From contig DJMJ01000037.1 in assembly GCA_002435325.1 (NCBI GenBank), positions 1-62,222 of the forward strand: 62,222 nt of DNA, given 5' to 3'. The notes under the pieces were generated by a model. It was not told where the DNA came from. It made no database searches and worked only from the letters and a program-made list of their open reading frames with translations. Positions 44,017 through 53,253 of this stretch are shown piece by piece (position 1 is the first letter of the stretch; the number at the start of each line of letters is the position of its first letter). The translations under genes and the position numbers were made by a program. Origin of the DNA: Nitrospira sp. UBA6493. GTDB lineage: Bacteria > Nitrospirota > Nitrospiria > Nitrospirales > Nitrospiraceae.

Positions 44017-44313
44017 ATGACCTTCACACTACTCCTGTTATTTTATCTCCTGTGTCCATTGACGCAGCAGGGATGGACGATACCACTGTGGCCCCCGGCG
44101 GGATTGCTGGGACTTGACGGTCAGGCCTGCGCTGGTGCCCCTGTCACTGATGCGGAGGATGAGCTGTCGGATGAATCGGACTTCGATGGCGAGATCCCTC
44201 AGCCTCACTGGCTCACACGCAGTGGAGCAACATTCTTCAGCGAAACCGCGATCCCGTCCTCACGAGGGGTAGGCCTTAGCTATTGCTCGCATCCTCCGCC
44301 CCTGTACGCTTAA
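44017..44313 (+). CDS. Small exported protein upstream of a metal efflux operon
   Basis: The 98-residue frame has a hydrophobic N terminus (TFTLLLLFYLLCPLTQQGWTIPLW) and an acidic stretch (VTDAEDELSDESDFDGE) followed by a tail with Ser/Pro/His/Cys. It is moderately likely to be real because it lies 74 bp upstream of the CzcCBA-type operon in the same direction, where small periplasmic metal-binding proteins are common. No ribosome site is evident, which weakens the case. No family recognised. Confidence 0.4.
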   Translation: MTFTLLLLFYLLCPLTQQGWTIPLWPPAGLLGLDGQACAGAPVTDAEDELSDESDFDGEIPQPHWLTRSGATFFSETAIPSSRGVGLSYCSHPPPLYA

Positions 44314-44387
44314 TAACGCGTTGCCACATTCAGGACCGTCATTTCGGTGCATAACGGGTTCCTCACGAAATTAATTGGAGGCAGTTC

Positions 44388-45659
44388 ATGCCTGGTACGA
44401 TTTGGAAATACGCGGTCATTACCGCCATCTTAACGATGTGCAGTCTATTCGATGACAGGTCGGTTCAGGCTCAACCTCAACAGCAAAATGAGCTGCAGGC
44501 ATTTAGCCTGGACTACATCCTCGAGTTGGCTCTGGAACGAAACCCGGCGATTTCTGGCGCCGAAGGTAACATCCAGCAGAATGAGGGCCGCCGCATGGAG
44601 GCCGGTGCGTATCCTAATCCCACGATCACGACACAAACAGCCAATGCAGCTCTTCGCGACCCCAGCACAAACACGCGCATGACTGAATACGGCGTTACAT
44701 TGCATCAGCCGTTGGAGTGGCCGGGCAAGCGGAGCGCCAGGCAGCAAGCGGCCGATGCGGGTTTGTCAGGAGCCGCGGTTGGCCTCGAAGAAACCAGACT
44801 GAATCTCATTGCGGAGGTCAAGGGATCGTTCTATGACTTATTGCTGGCTGGGCGCACAGTCGAGCTCCTTCAGCAGAATTTGGACATTGTGCAGGAAGTA
44901 GCGCGCATTGTGAGGGCTCGTGTCCGATCCGGAGAAGGCCCCCAGTTCGAGTCGGTGAAGGCGGATGTGGAAGTGCTGAAGGCCAAGCAGGAGATCACCA
45001 AAGCCAAGAACGCCGTACGCGTCAAACAGGTGGGATTGGACACATTGACGGCTGGGTCCTTGGGGACGCATTTCACCGTGAAGGGAGATTTTCGTGCGTT
45101 GAAGATCCGCCTGCGTCCGGAGGAGATTGCCTCGAGGGATCTCTCTCAGCATCCCATTCTTAAACGGCAAGGAAAACTCGTGGAGCAGGCTGAATTCACC
45201 GTGACGAAGGAGCGGGAAAGTCGTGTGCCTGATGTCACGCTATTCGGCGGGTATGCCAGAGAAATTGGCCGCGAAGCCGTGGTCGCGGGTGTCAGTGTTC
45301 CAACGCCCTTCTGGTATCGGAGGCAGGGACATATTGCGGCGGCGCTCGGCGCGCAGAGAAAGGAAGAGGCCGAGCTGATTCGAACCAGAAACGACCTGAC
45401 CCGTGAGATCAATCAATATGCGCGAGAGGCGGAGACGGCGCAGGAACAGATTTTGGTCTATGAGGAGGGGTTATTGAAGGAGGCTGAAGAAGCACTTCGG
45501 ATTGCCCAGTTAAGTTTCAGGCAGGGGGCATCCAGCCTCTTGGATGTGCTCGATGCGCAGCGCGTTCAACGCCAGATTGTGGTGGATTACAACCAAGCGC
45601 GATTTGATCTATCCGTCGCACTGACCAGACTTGAACGCGCGGTGGGTGGTCCACTCTAA
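44388..45659 (+). CDS. TolC-family outer-membrane efflux protein (CzcC-type)
   Basis: The 423-residue product has an N-terminal signal segment and long helices typical of TolC proteins (LDYILELALERNPAISGAEGNIQQNEGRR, and IAQLSFRQGASSLLDVLDAQRVQRQIVVDYNQARFDLSVALTRLERAVGG). It forms a trimeric outer-membrane channel for RND exporters. A GGAGG ribosome site is seven bases before the ATG. It is followed by a periplasmic adaptor and an RND pump in an operon. Confidence 0.93.
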   Translation: MPGTIWKYAVITAILTMCSLFDDRSVQAQPQQQNELQAFSLDYILELALERNPAISGAEGNIQQNEGRRMEAGAYPNPTITTQTANAALRDPSTNTRMTEYGVTLHQPLEWPGKRSARQQAADAGLSGAAVGLEETRLNLIAEVKGSFYDLLLAGRTVELLQQNLDIVQEVARIVRARVRSGEGPQFESVKADVEVLKAKQEITKAKNAVRVKQVGLDTLTAGSLGTHFTVKGDFRALKIRLRPEEIASRDLSQHPILKRQGKLVEQAEFTVTKERESRVPDVTLFGGYAREIGREAVVAGVSVPTPFWYRRQGHIAAALGAQRKEEAELIRTRNDLTREINQYAREAETAQEQILVYEEGLLKEAEEALRIAQLSFRQGASSLLDVLDAQRVQRQIVVDYNQARFDLSVALTRLERAVGGPL

Positions 45660-45690
45660 CTTGTCACCAAAGCAAGTGTGGGGGAAGGGT

Positions 45691-46923
45691 ATGTGTTCTG
45701 AACGATGGTCGCGTCGGGGGAAACAGCCAGGGCTACTGCGAAGTGTGCAAGGGGAAATGAGTAGGCTGCTCCTTTGTATGGTGTTGTTAATATCCGCCGC
45801 AGGTTGTGGCCGCACACCGAGCGACGCGGAAGAAAGTAAGTCGAGCGAGTCAGCGGCCGGCACACGTCTTGTCCGGCTTTCCCCAGACGATCTTGCCCGA
45901 TCCGGTGTGGTAGCGCATACCATCGGGCGCACGGCCTTTCACACCTACCGAGACTTCCCCGGCATCGTCCGACCGAATGAAAACGCCTTGGCCGATATTA
46001 CGCCTCTGGTTCGCGGGCGGGTGATGGAGGTGCATGCAGATTTAGGGCAGATCGTGGCGCCCAATCAAATTTTGGCGGTGCTCTACAGCAGTGATCTCGG
46101 ACTGGCTCAATCCGCCTATCTGAAGGCGCGCGCGCGACGGCATGTGGCAGAGCAGGCGTATCAGCGGGCGCAGTTTCTTCTCAAAGAGAAAGTGATCGGG
46201 CAGGCCGAAGCGCAGCGGCGCGAAGGTGAGATGATCAGCATCCGTGCCGAGGCGCAGGAGGCGCACGAACGATTGCGTTTGTTGGGCATGGATAATAAGG
46301 ATATCAGCATTCTTGAGAAGACCCAAACGATCCGTTCGCAGGTCCCGATCGTCGCCCCCTTCGCCGGACGGGTCATTGCCCGCAACATTACGCGTGGCGA
46401 GGTGGTGGAAACCACTCAGAAGCTGTTTGTGGTGGCTGATCTCTCGACAGTCTGGGTCGTGGGTAATGTGTCGGAAAAGGATATTGCCTATGTGCATCGA
46501 GCCACTGCCGTGCCGGGCCAGCTGATTGAGGTACACGTCTCGGCCTATTCAGGGGAGGCGTTTCAGGGAGCGATTTCCTATGTTGGCGATGTGCTAGATC
46601 CCGCGACCAGAACGATGCAGGTTCGGCTCACAGTGGCCAATCTTGCAGGTCGTTTGAAGCCGGAAATGTTTGCCACGATCCGAATCGCTTCCGAGACCGC
46701 CCAGGAGGTTCTGGCCATTCCTGAAGCGGCGGTCCAGCAAGATCGGGAACGCAGCTTCGTGTTCATCCAACAAGAGCCTGGAGTGTTTGAAGCGCGGACA
46801 ATTCGAGTGGGCAATACCAACGGAACCTTCGCCGAGGTTCTCGACGGACTACGCGAGGGGGAGGTCGTGGTCACCGAGGGGGCCTTTATATTGAAGTCCG
46901 AACTACTGAAGCCGGAAGCCTGA
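45691..46923 (+). CDS. RND efflux periplasmic adaptor (CzcB-type)
   Basis: With the ATG at 45691 the product is 410 residues; an ATG at 45757 is an alternative with a lipobox (LLLCMVLLISAAGC) that suits either start. The family motifs are PLVRGRVMEVHADLGQIVAPNQIL, the alpha-helical hairpin (LKARARRHVAEQAYQRAQFL) and the barrel region (VPIVAPFAGRVIARNITRGE; VVADLSTVWVVGNVSEKD). It bridges the pump and the outer-membrane channel. A longer frame starting 60 bases earlier overlaps the upstream gene and is disfavoured. Confidence 0.9.
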   Translation: MCSERWSRRGKQPGLLRSVQGEMSRLLLCMVLLISAAGCGRTPSDAEESKSSESAAGTRLVRLSPDDLARSGVVAHTIGRTAFHTYRDFPGIVRPNENALADITPLVRGRVMEVHADLGQIVAPNQILAVLYSSDLGLAQSAYLKARARRHVAEQAYQRAQFLLKEKVIGQAEAQRREGEMISIRAEAQEAHERLRLLGMDNKDISILEKTQTIRSQVPIVAPFAGRVIARNITRGEVVETTQKLFVVADLSTVWVVGNVSEKDIAYVHRATAVPGQLIEVHVSAYSGEAFQGAISYVGDVLDPATRTMQVRLTVANLAGRLKPEMFATIRIASETAQEVLAIPEAAVQQDRERSFVFIQQEPGVFEARTIRVGNTNGTFAEVLDGLREGEVVVTEGAFILKSELLKPEA

Positions 46924-46926
46924 GCC

Positions 46927-49900
46927 ATGGTCAATGATTTGCTCGGGTTCTCCCTGCGCCGTCCATTTCTGATCCTCATTATCGCCGGGATTCTGGTGCT
47001 GGTAGGGGCCTATGCCTTCCGCACGATTCCGATCGACGCATTTCCCGATGTCACCAGCGTACTCGTGCAAGTGGTCACGAAAGCTCCCGGCCTCTCTCCT
47101 GAAGAAGTCGAGCGACTGGTGACGTTTCCCATCGAACAACAAGTCACCGGAGTGCCTCATTTGACCGAGCTGCGCTCACTGACGAAAGTGGGCTTATCTC
47201 TCATTACAATAGTATTCGATGACGAGATGGACATCGATCTCGCCAGGCAGTTGGTGCTGGAGCGGTTGATCGAGGTGCGAGAATCGCTGCCGCCCGGTTC
47301 CGAGCCGATGATGATGCCCAATAGTACAGGCTTGGGGGAAGTGTTTCAGTACTATCTCGAGGGGCCTTCTCTTGCCGGGATGGACGCAGCCGCAATCGAA
47401 CGGGAGCTGATCGAGGAGCGGACCGTGCAGGACTGGGTTATCAGGCCGCAGCTGAAAGGCATTCCGGAAGTCATAGACATTAATTCACTCGGCGGATATG
47501 TGAAGCAATACCAAGTCAATGTCGAACCGGAGTTACTGCATAAGTACGATCTGTCGCTTCACGATGTATTTACCGCCGTAGCCAACAACAATGCGAATGC
47601 GGCCGGCAATGTTCTGGAGAAGAACGCGGAGAAGTATATTGTTCGCGGCGTCGGGTTGATCCGGAGCCTGAGCGACGTCGAGGATATCGTCGTAAAGGCG
47701 GAGGGCGGAACGCCCGTGCATATCCATGACGTGGCACAGGTCCGCATCGGCCACGCGGTTAGACATGGAGCAGCCGTGCTGAACGGCGAGCGCGAAGTCG
47801 TGACAGGGATTGTGCTCATGCTGCGAGGCGGTAACGCCAGCCATGTCGTGGACGGCGTCAAGCGCAAGATTGCCGAGATCAAGGAGAAAGGGTTACTGCC
47901 AAGCGGCTGGCGGATCGTGCCGTTTTACGACCGCCTCGAATTGATTTCCGCCGCATTGACGACGGTGTATAAGGCCCTGGGGGAGGGAATTCTCCTGGTC
48001 GTGATCGTGCTGTTCGTATTTCTCGGCGATACTCGGAGTGCGTTGATCGTCATAGCGACCCTTGTTGTGACTCCGCTCGTCACTTTCTTTGTGATGGATC
48101 AATTCGGACTGACGGCGAATCTCATGTCGCTGGGCGGGTTGACGATTGCCATCGGAATGATGGTCGATGGGTCGGTCGTGGTGGTGGAAAATATCCACCG
48201 GCACTTGTCCGATCCGCAGCACAAGGCGCTGCCTCGGGCCGCCATCATTCTCAATGCCGCTCGGGAAGTGTCCCGTCCGGTGGTGTTCGGCATTCTGATC
48301 ATCATCATCGTCTTCTTGCCGATCCTCTCGCTCCACGGCATGGAAGGCAAGATGTTCAAGCCGATGGCCTACACCATCATGATAGCCCTACTGGTCTCGC
48401 TCCTGCTCTCCATCTCGCTCTCGCCGGTGTTGTGCGCGCTTACCCTGCGTGCGGGGCACGATGTGGACCCCTGGGTACTCCGGTGGGCCAAGCGGATCTA
48501 TCTCCCTGTGCTGCGCTGGGCCTTGGGGCATCAGCGAACCGTCCTGACGAGCGCGGTGTTCCTACTGGCTGGTGCACTGGCGCTCTTTCCGTTCCTTGGG
48601 GCGGAATTCATTCCGATTCTCAATGAGGGCACATTGGCGCCTCAAACGATTCGTCTGCCGAGTATCTCGCTCGATCAATCCATCAAGATCGAACGCGAGA
48701 TGCAGCGCGCGGTTCTGGAATTCCCCGAGGTGCTCAAAGTGGTGTCAAAAATCGGGCGAACCGAATTGGGGAACGACCCGCAGGAGCCGAATGAAAGCGA
48801 TCCAGTGGTGGTCCTTCGTCCGATGGATGAGTGGACGACGGCCTCTACCATGCCGGAGCTGAAGGAGCGCATACGGGAACGGCTGTCCCGTTTGCCAGGC
48901 GCGAGTTTCTTGCTGAGCCAGCCGATCCAGCAGCGGGTGGACGAATTGATTTCCGGTGTGCGGACTGAGGCGACGGTCAAGCTCTTCGGTCCAGACCTTG
49001 AGACCTTGCGTGGTCACGGCGATCAAATCGCCGGCATCTTGAGCACGATCCGGGGGGTCAAAGACGTGAAGGTCGAACAACTCTTTGGGCAGCCCTATAT
49101 CACCATCGACATCGATCGGAGCAAGATCGCCCGGCACGGCATCAATGTGTCGGATGTGCGGGAGATCATTGCTACGGCCATTGGGGGGCAATCCACGACT
49201 CGTGTATACGAAGGGCAACAGCGGTTTGAGTTAGTCGTGCGGTTTCCGGAGAAAGACCGGGACAGCATTCAGACGATCGGAAACATTCGATTGAAGTCTC
49301 TTGGCGGACCCTTTATTCCTCTCAGCGATCTGGGTACGATCCGCATGCACGAGGGACCCGGACGAATCAGCCGGGAGCAGCTTCAGCGGTATCTGTCCGT
49401 GGGGTTTAACACTCATGGCAGAGATATTGGCAGCATTGTCGAAGAGGCGCAGGCGTTGATTGCCCGGGAGGTGCCCCTGCCGAACGGCTATACGGTCGTC
49501 TGGGGCGGGTCGTTTGAAAACATGCAGCGAGCCATGGGCAGGCTCCGGATCATCGTTCCGCTCACCATTGTCGTCATTTTTCTGTTGCTATTCTCCTCGT
49601 TCTCGTCGATTCAGCAAGCGGCCATGATCATTCTCAACCTGCCGTTTGCGATGATCGGCGGCATCGTGGCCTTGTGGGTGACCGGGGAGTATGTCAGCGT
49701 GCCGGCCTCGGTCGGCTTCATCAATCTCTTTGGGGTCGCCGTCTTGAACGGCATTGTGCTTGTGTCCTATATGAACACCCTGCGCCGGGAGGGACAACCA
49801 GTCGAGGAGGCCGTCCTCTCCGGCTGTCTGCTGCGATTGCGGCCGGTGTTGATGACCGCTTTGGTCGCACTGCTTGGATTGGTGCCCCTTGCTTTCGCTC

Positions 49901-50061
49901 AAGGGATCGGGTCTGAGGTGCAGCGTCCCTTGGCTGTCGTGGTCATTGGAGGCCTCGTTAGCTCGACAATTCTGACGCTGGTCGTGCTTCCCGTCTTGTA
50001 TAAGTGGCAAGAAACACGGTGGCCGCATCAACACAAGCCGCGCGAAGATGCCGTGGCGTGA
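46927..50061 (+). CDS. Heavy-metal RND efflux pump (CzcA/CusA-type)
   Basis: The 1044-residue protein has two repeats of six membrane helices separated by large periplasmic domains, the usual RND architecture. In helix 4 the AIGMMVDGSVVVVENIHRHL region has Asp and Glu expected of heavy-metal RND proteins for proton relay. VTKAPGLSPEEVERLVTFPIE is typical of this family. The exported metal cannot be determined from sequence. It is the third gene of the CzcCBA-type operon (3 bp after the adaptor stop). Confidence 0.95.
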   Translation: MVNDLLGFSLRRPFLILIIAGILVLVGAYAFRTIPIDAFPDVTSVLVQVVTKAPGLSPEEVERLVTFPIEQQVTGVPHLTELRSLTKVGLSLITIVFDDEMDIDLARQLVLERLIEVRESLPPGSEPMMMPNSTGLGEVFQYYLEGPSLAGMDAAAIERELIEERTVQDWVIRPQLKGIPEVIDINSLGGYVKQYQVNVEPELLHKYDLSLHDVFTAVANNNANAAGNVLEKNAEKYIVRGVGLIRSLSDVEDIVVKAEGGTPVHIHDVAQVRIGHAVRHGAAVLNGEREVVTGIVLMLRGGNASHVVDGVKRKIAEIKEKGLLPSGWRIVPFYDRLELISAALTTVYKALGEGILLVVIVLFVFLGDTRSALIVIATLVVTPLVTFFVMDQFGLTANLMSLGGLTIAIGMMVDGSVVVVENIHRHLSDPQHKALPRAAIILNAAREVSRPVVFGILIIIIVFLPILSLHGMEGKMFKPMAYTIMIALLVSLLLSISLSPVLCALTLRAGHDVDPWVLRWAKRIYLPVLRWALGHQRTVLTSAVFLLAGALALFPFLGAEFIPILNEGTLAPQTIRLPSISLDQSIKIEREMQRAVLEFPEVLKVVSKIGRTELGNDPQEPNESDPVVVLRPMDEWTTASTMPELKERIRERLSRLPGASFLLSQPIQQRVDELISGVRTEATVKLFGPDLETLRGHGDQIAGILSTIRGVKDVKVEQLFGQPYITIDIDRSKIARHGINVSDVREIIATAIGGQSTTRVYEGQQRFELVVRFPEKDRDSIQTIGNIRLKSLGGPFIPLSDLGTIRMHEGPGRISREQLQRYLSVGFNTHGRDIGSIVEEAQALIAREVPLPNGYTVVWGGSFENMQRAMGRLRIIVPLTIVVIFLLLFSSFSSIQQAAMIILNLPFAMIGGIVALWVTGEYVSVPASVGFINLFGVAVLNGIVLVSYMNTLRREGQPVEEAVLSGCLLRLRPVLMTALVALLGLVPLAFAQGIGSEVQRPLAVVVIGGLVSSTILTLVVLPVLYKWQETRWPHQHKPREDAVA

Positions 50062-50263
50062 GGTGCCGGTGTGAATTAGCTACCCGCCGGATTACCTGCC
50101 GACGATATCTTCTGTCGAAACAGTGTATCTGGGTAACCGGGAAGCAAAACGCCATCCATCTTAAACCATGGCAGGTATTCTGCGGGTTTGTAGAGAGCGG
50201 CTTTCCCTGTCACTGGATGGTGGTGGTGTGGGAACCGGGTATTAGATGGTAAATGGCGCGAGT

Positions 50264-50289
50264 GATAACCTCCACAGTGGGAGGTTATC
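50264..50289. terminator. Hairpin at the end of the channel operon
   Basis: GATAACCTCC (50264-50273) and GGAGGTTATC (50280-50289) are perfectly complementary with a six-base loop. The hairpin overlaps the final codons of the potassium channel gene (minus strand) and lies 203 bp after the plus-strand efflux pump gene. There is no T-tract, so termination strength is uncertain. Confidence 0.55.
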
Positions 50290-51358
50290 GTTGAGCTGTG
50301 TGGGTGCCGTTATCTTGCCCGCCGGTGAGCAGGACCAGAATGTCGCCTGCCTCAAGCTTCCCAGCTTGCTCCAACTCCAACAGGGAGATCATGGAAGACC
50401 CTCGATAGAGGCGGACCAGCACATCCGGCTTGAGATCGGCCGGAGTTCTCCCGATTTCATCCGGCCGAACCGCGCGCTCGATCAAACCGACTTTCCCTCC
50501 TGCTGTGAGGAGATCGTCCAGATAATGGACCATATGGCCATGGTCGACGGCCGCGGCGATGATGTAGCCGCCGAAAGTGGCAGGGGAGACAATGGCGTCA
50601 GCACCGCCCTGCTTGAAGAGCTTCACATTCTCTTCTTCTTTGGCGCTGACAATAATACGGACAGTTGGGTTTAAATGCCGGGCGGTCAAGAGCGTCAGCG
50701 CACTTGAGTCGTCACGGCCGGATGCAATGATCACGGCCTTCGCTTTGTGGATGACCGCCTCACGTAAGACGGTCTCCTGTGTGGCATCGGCCTGAAATGC
50801 GGCCACCCCCAGCGTACCAGCCAAATGAACCCGTTCCTCATTTCTGTCGATCACCACAATCTTGTCTGCCCGGGTGCCACGGGAGAGCAGTTCTCTTGCC
50901 GTTGACAATCCGGTATGGCCGAAGCCGCAGATGATGAGATGCTGGTTCAAGGTCGCCTGGAGTTTCGTCATACGGTACCCTTCCATATACTGTCGAAGAA
51001 TCAGTTGGTAGGCGGTTCCCAGAAATAAAAACCAGATGCCGAACCGGATTGGCGTGACGACCAGGGCATCCAGCAGACGGGCGCGGGACGTCACGGGTAC
51101 GATATCTCCGTAGCCGACTGTGGTCACAGTGATCATGGTGAAATACACCACGTCGGTGAAGGATATCTCGCCATCTAATTGATCACGGAGACCTTCCCGA
51201 TCCCACCAGAGGAGGCCAAACACGAAGCAGAAAAGGAGGACGACTATCCCTAACCGCGTGGCTAATGTCAGAGTTGGGGACCAGGCATTCGGCGTGACGA
51301 TGACTCGCGGGCTATCCGCGTCTCTCCGGGTTTTGGCGGTAAACAATCCCCTAATCAT
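50285..51358 (-). CDS. Two-TM potassium channel with TrkA domains
   Basis: The 357-residue protein has two membrane helices (about 31-52 and 98-122) flanking a pore loop with the K+ selectivity filter TVGYGD (80-85). An RCK module follows: TrkA-N with the nucleotide-binding GFGHTG motif (145-150) and IDRNEERV, and a C-terminal TrkA-C domain (about 265-350; SLLELEQAGKLEAGDILVLLTGG). The family gates K+ flux with nucleotide, Ca2+ or turgor signals. It overlaps the upstream MscS gene by 4 bp and ends the osmotic channel operon. Confidence 0.95.
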   Translation of the reverse strand: MIRGLFTAKTRRDADSPRVIVTPNAWSPTLTLATRLGIVVLLFCFVFGLLWWDREGLRDQLDGEISFTDVVYFTMITVTTVGYGDIVPVTSRARLLDALVVTPIRFGIWFLFLGTAYQLILRQYMEGYRMTKLQATLNQHLIICGFGHTGLSTARELLSRGTRADKIVVIDRNEERVHLAGTLGVAAFQADATQETVLREAVIHKAKAVIIASGRDDSSALTLLTARHLNPTVRIIVSAKEEENVKLFKQGGADAIVSPATFGGYIIAAAVDHGHMVHYLDDLLTAGGKVGLIERAVRPDEIGRTPADLKPDVLVRLYRGSSMISLLELEQAGKLEAGDILVLLTGGQDNGTHTAQR

Positions 51359-52257
51359 GCTGGATGACTCGGTGGAGTGACCGCTAAGACGCCACTACGG
51401 ATATGGATATCCCGTTGCGGGAAGGGAATCTCGATGCCCTGGTCCTTGAAGGCGCGGTTGATGGCAAAGTTCAAATCGCTGCGGAGCACACCCGGGATCG
51501 TCGCAAACTCTCTAGTCCAAACGCGAAGGATAAAGTTCAAGGAGCTGTCACCGAATTCATGGAAGAGCACCGATGGGCCCGGCTCGTTCAAGACGCCGGG
51601 ATGCGCCGTCGCGACCTCCAGAAGCACGGTACGAACCTGTTCCGGGTCTGAGCTGTATGATACTCCGACGGGGAAGTTAAACCGGACATCGCGGTTGGTA
51701 TAACTCCAATTGATGACTTTCGAGGAGATGAAGTCGGCATTGGGAACGATAATAGCGATATTATCGTTCGTGACGATCGTGGTGGCGCGTGGAGAGATGT
51801 TGACGACGTCACCATGCACGTCGCCGACTTCTATCCGGTCGCCGACTTTGATGGGCCGTTCCAATAATAAAATAATGCCGCTGACGAAGTTGTTGGTGAT
51901 GCTCTGCAGGCCGAACCCGACTCCAATTCCGAGCGCGCCAAAGAGAACTGTCAGAGTGCTCAGGTTGATGCCGGCAGTTTGGAAAATGACGAGGAGGCCG
52001 ATGGTCACCACGACATAGCGAACGATGGTGCCGATCGCGTGTCTGACGCCCAATTCCACGTGACTGCCGGAGAGCAGCCGTTCGACAATCCACGTCTTGA
52101 GCTTGCCGGTTACATAAAAGAGCGCGACGATCACGATTGCCAGGTACAGAACCGTACCCAACGTAATGGTTGTGTCTCCACTCGTAAACAGAGGAACATC
52201 GCGAAGCATATAGATCTCTCGGGTCACATCACTGGTCCAAGTCATCCGATCACCCAT
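51355..52257 (-). CDS. MscS-family mechanosensitive channel (third)
   Basis: The 300-residue protein has about four N-terminal hydrophobic helices including the pore helix (LFGALGIGVGFGLQSITNNFVSGIILLLERPIKVGDRIEVGD), the central MscS beta domain with VVNISPRATTIVTNDNIAIIVPNADFISSKVINWSYTNRDVRF, and a C-terminal alpha/beta cage part. MscS channels release solutes at moderate tension. The gene has ATG at 52257 (or 52245) and overlaps the potassium channel by 4 bp. Confidence 0.93.
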   Translation of the reverse strand: MGDRMTWTSDVTREIYMLRDVPLFTSGDTTITLGTVLYLAIVIVALFYVTGKLKTWIVERLLSGSHVELGVRHAIGTIVRYVVVTIGLLVIFQTAGINLSTLTVLFGALGIGVGFGLQSITNNFVSGIILLLERPIKVGDRIEVGDVHGDVVNISPRATTIVTNDNIAIIVPNADFISSKVINWSYTNRDVRFNFPVGVSYSSDPEQVRTVLLEVATAHPGVLNEPGPSVLFHEFGDSSLNFILRVWTREFATIPGVLRSDLNFAINRAFKDQGIEIPFPQRDIHIRSGVLAVTPPSHPA

Positions 52258-52315
52258 GGCAGTCGTATATCGATCATCGTGTTATTTAGGGAAGGCGCAA
52301 ACTAGAGGTTCCCAT

Positions 52316-53253
52316 TTATCCTTTTGCTGCACCACCATGCGGCGGATCGATAAGCTGGACCTTGATTTCCGGAGTTTCGACCAAATGGAACGTGGCTGAC
52401 GCGAGGGACACTCGGCCAGCGGTGCCTTCGATCTCCTCCAGCAGCCGTGTGAAAAGCAGATCCTTCGTGATGCGCCGTTTCTTGTAGTCCACGACATAGC
52501 GTAGCGTGAATTCCATCCAATTGTCGTTTGCCACCAGAAAGACACGAGGATCCAGCTCTGCGGGATCCACCCGATACCGTAGAATCAGATCCGACCAGCT
52601 GTTCTTGGCTTGCTGAGAATACTCGCCGGTAACTTCCAGCAATATTTGATGAAAGATGTTCCTCGCCAGGCGAAAGTCACCCCCATACTTAACCGGGACT
52701 GTGATTTCGTCCCACAAGAAGGGAAAATCGCCGGAGTAATTGAAGCCGGTTCTTTGAAAACAAAACTGTTGGCGATTTTCACGATGCGGCCGTTGTACAG
52801 ATCCGAATTCACCCATTGGCCGATTTTCATCATCGTCGTCCGCAACATGCCGATGTCGATGACGTCTCCTTTAATGCCTCCCAGTTGGACCCGATCGCCG
52901 GTGTTGTAAAAGTTCCCGAACGAGATGGCGACCCAGCCGGCCAGACTTGCGATGACTTCCTGAAGGGCAAAGGCGATTCCGGCGCCGGCGACGCCGAAGG
53001 CGACGGCCATTTTCCCGAGGCTATCACTGAAAATCAGAGAGATGGCAATCAGGCCCGTAAAATATCCAAGAAAGGTCACCATCTTCTTGGCCCGGTACAG
53101 ATTGCCCGGTTCCTGCACGTATCGATTCAGCACTTTCCGGGATACCCGGACCAACGCCGAGACAATGAGGATCACGACGACAGTGGAAATCAACTTTCCG
53201 ACGTTCGGATCGAACAGCCAGCTTTCGATAAATTGCTGGAGAGAGGCCGTCAT
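52316..53253 (-). pseudogene. MscS-family gene with a one-base frameshift (second)
   Basis: The N-terminal part (53253 to about 52746) reads as an MscS protein: MTASLQQFIESWLFDP, two to three membrane helices, VAFGVAGAGIAFALQEVIASLAGWVAISFGNFYNTGDRVQLGGIKGDVIDIGMLRTTM and KIANSFVFKEP. At about 52746 the frame changes. In that frame it gives a run of unrelated residues to a stop at 52585; the +1-shifted frame resumes with FNYSGDFPFLWDEITVPVKYGGDF and continues to 52316 (PEIKVQLIDPP). One missing base near the ACCGG/CTTCAA junction (52745-52746) would restore a single reading frame. It may be a real inactivation or an assembly error. Confidence 0.85.
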
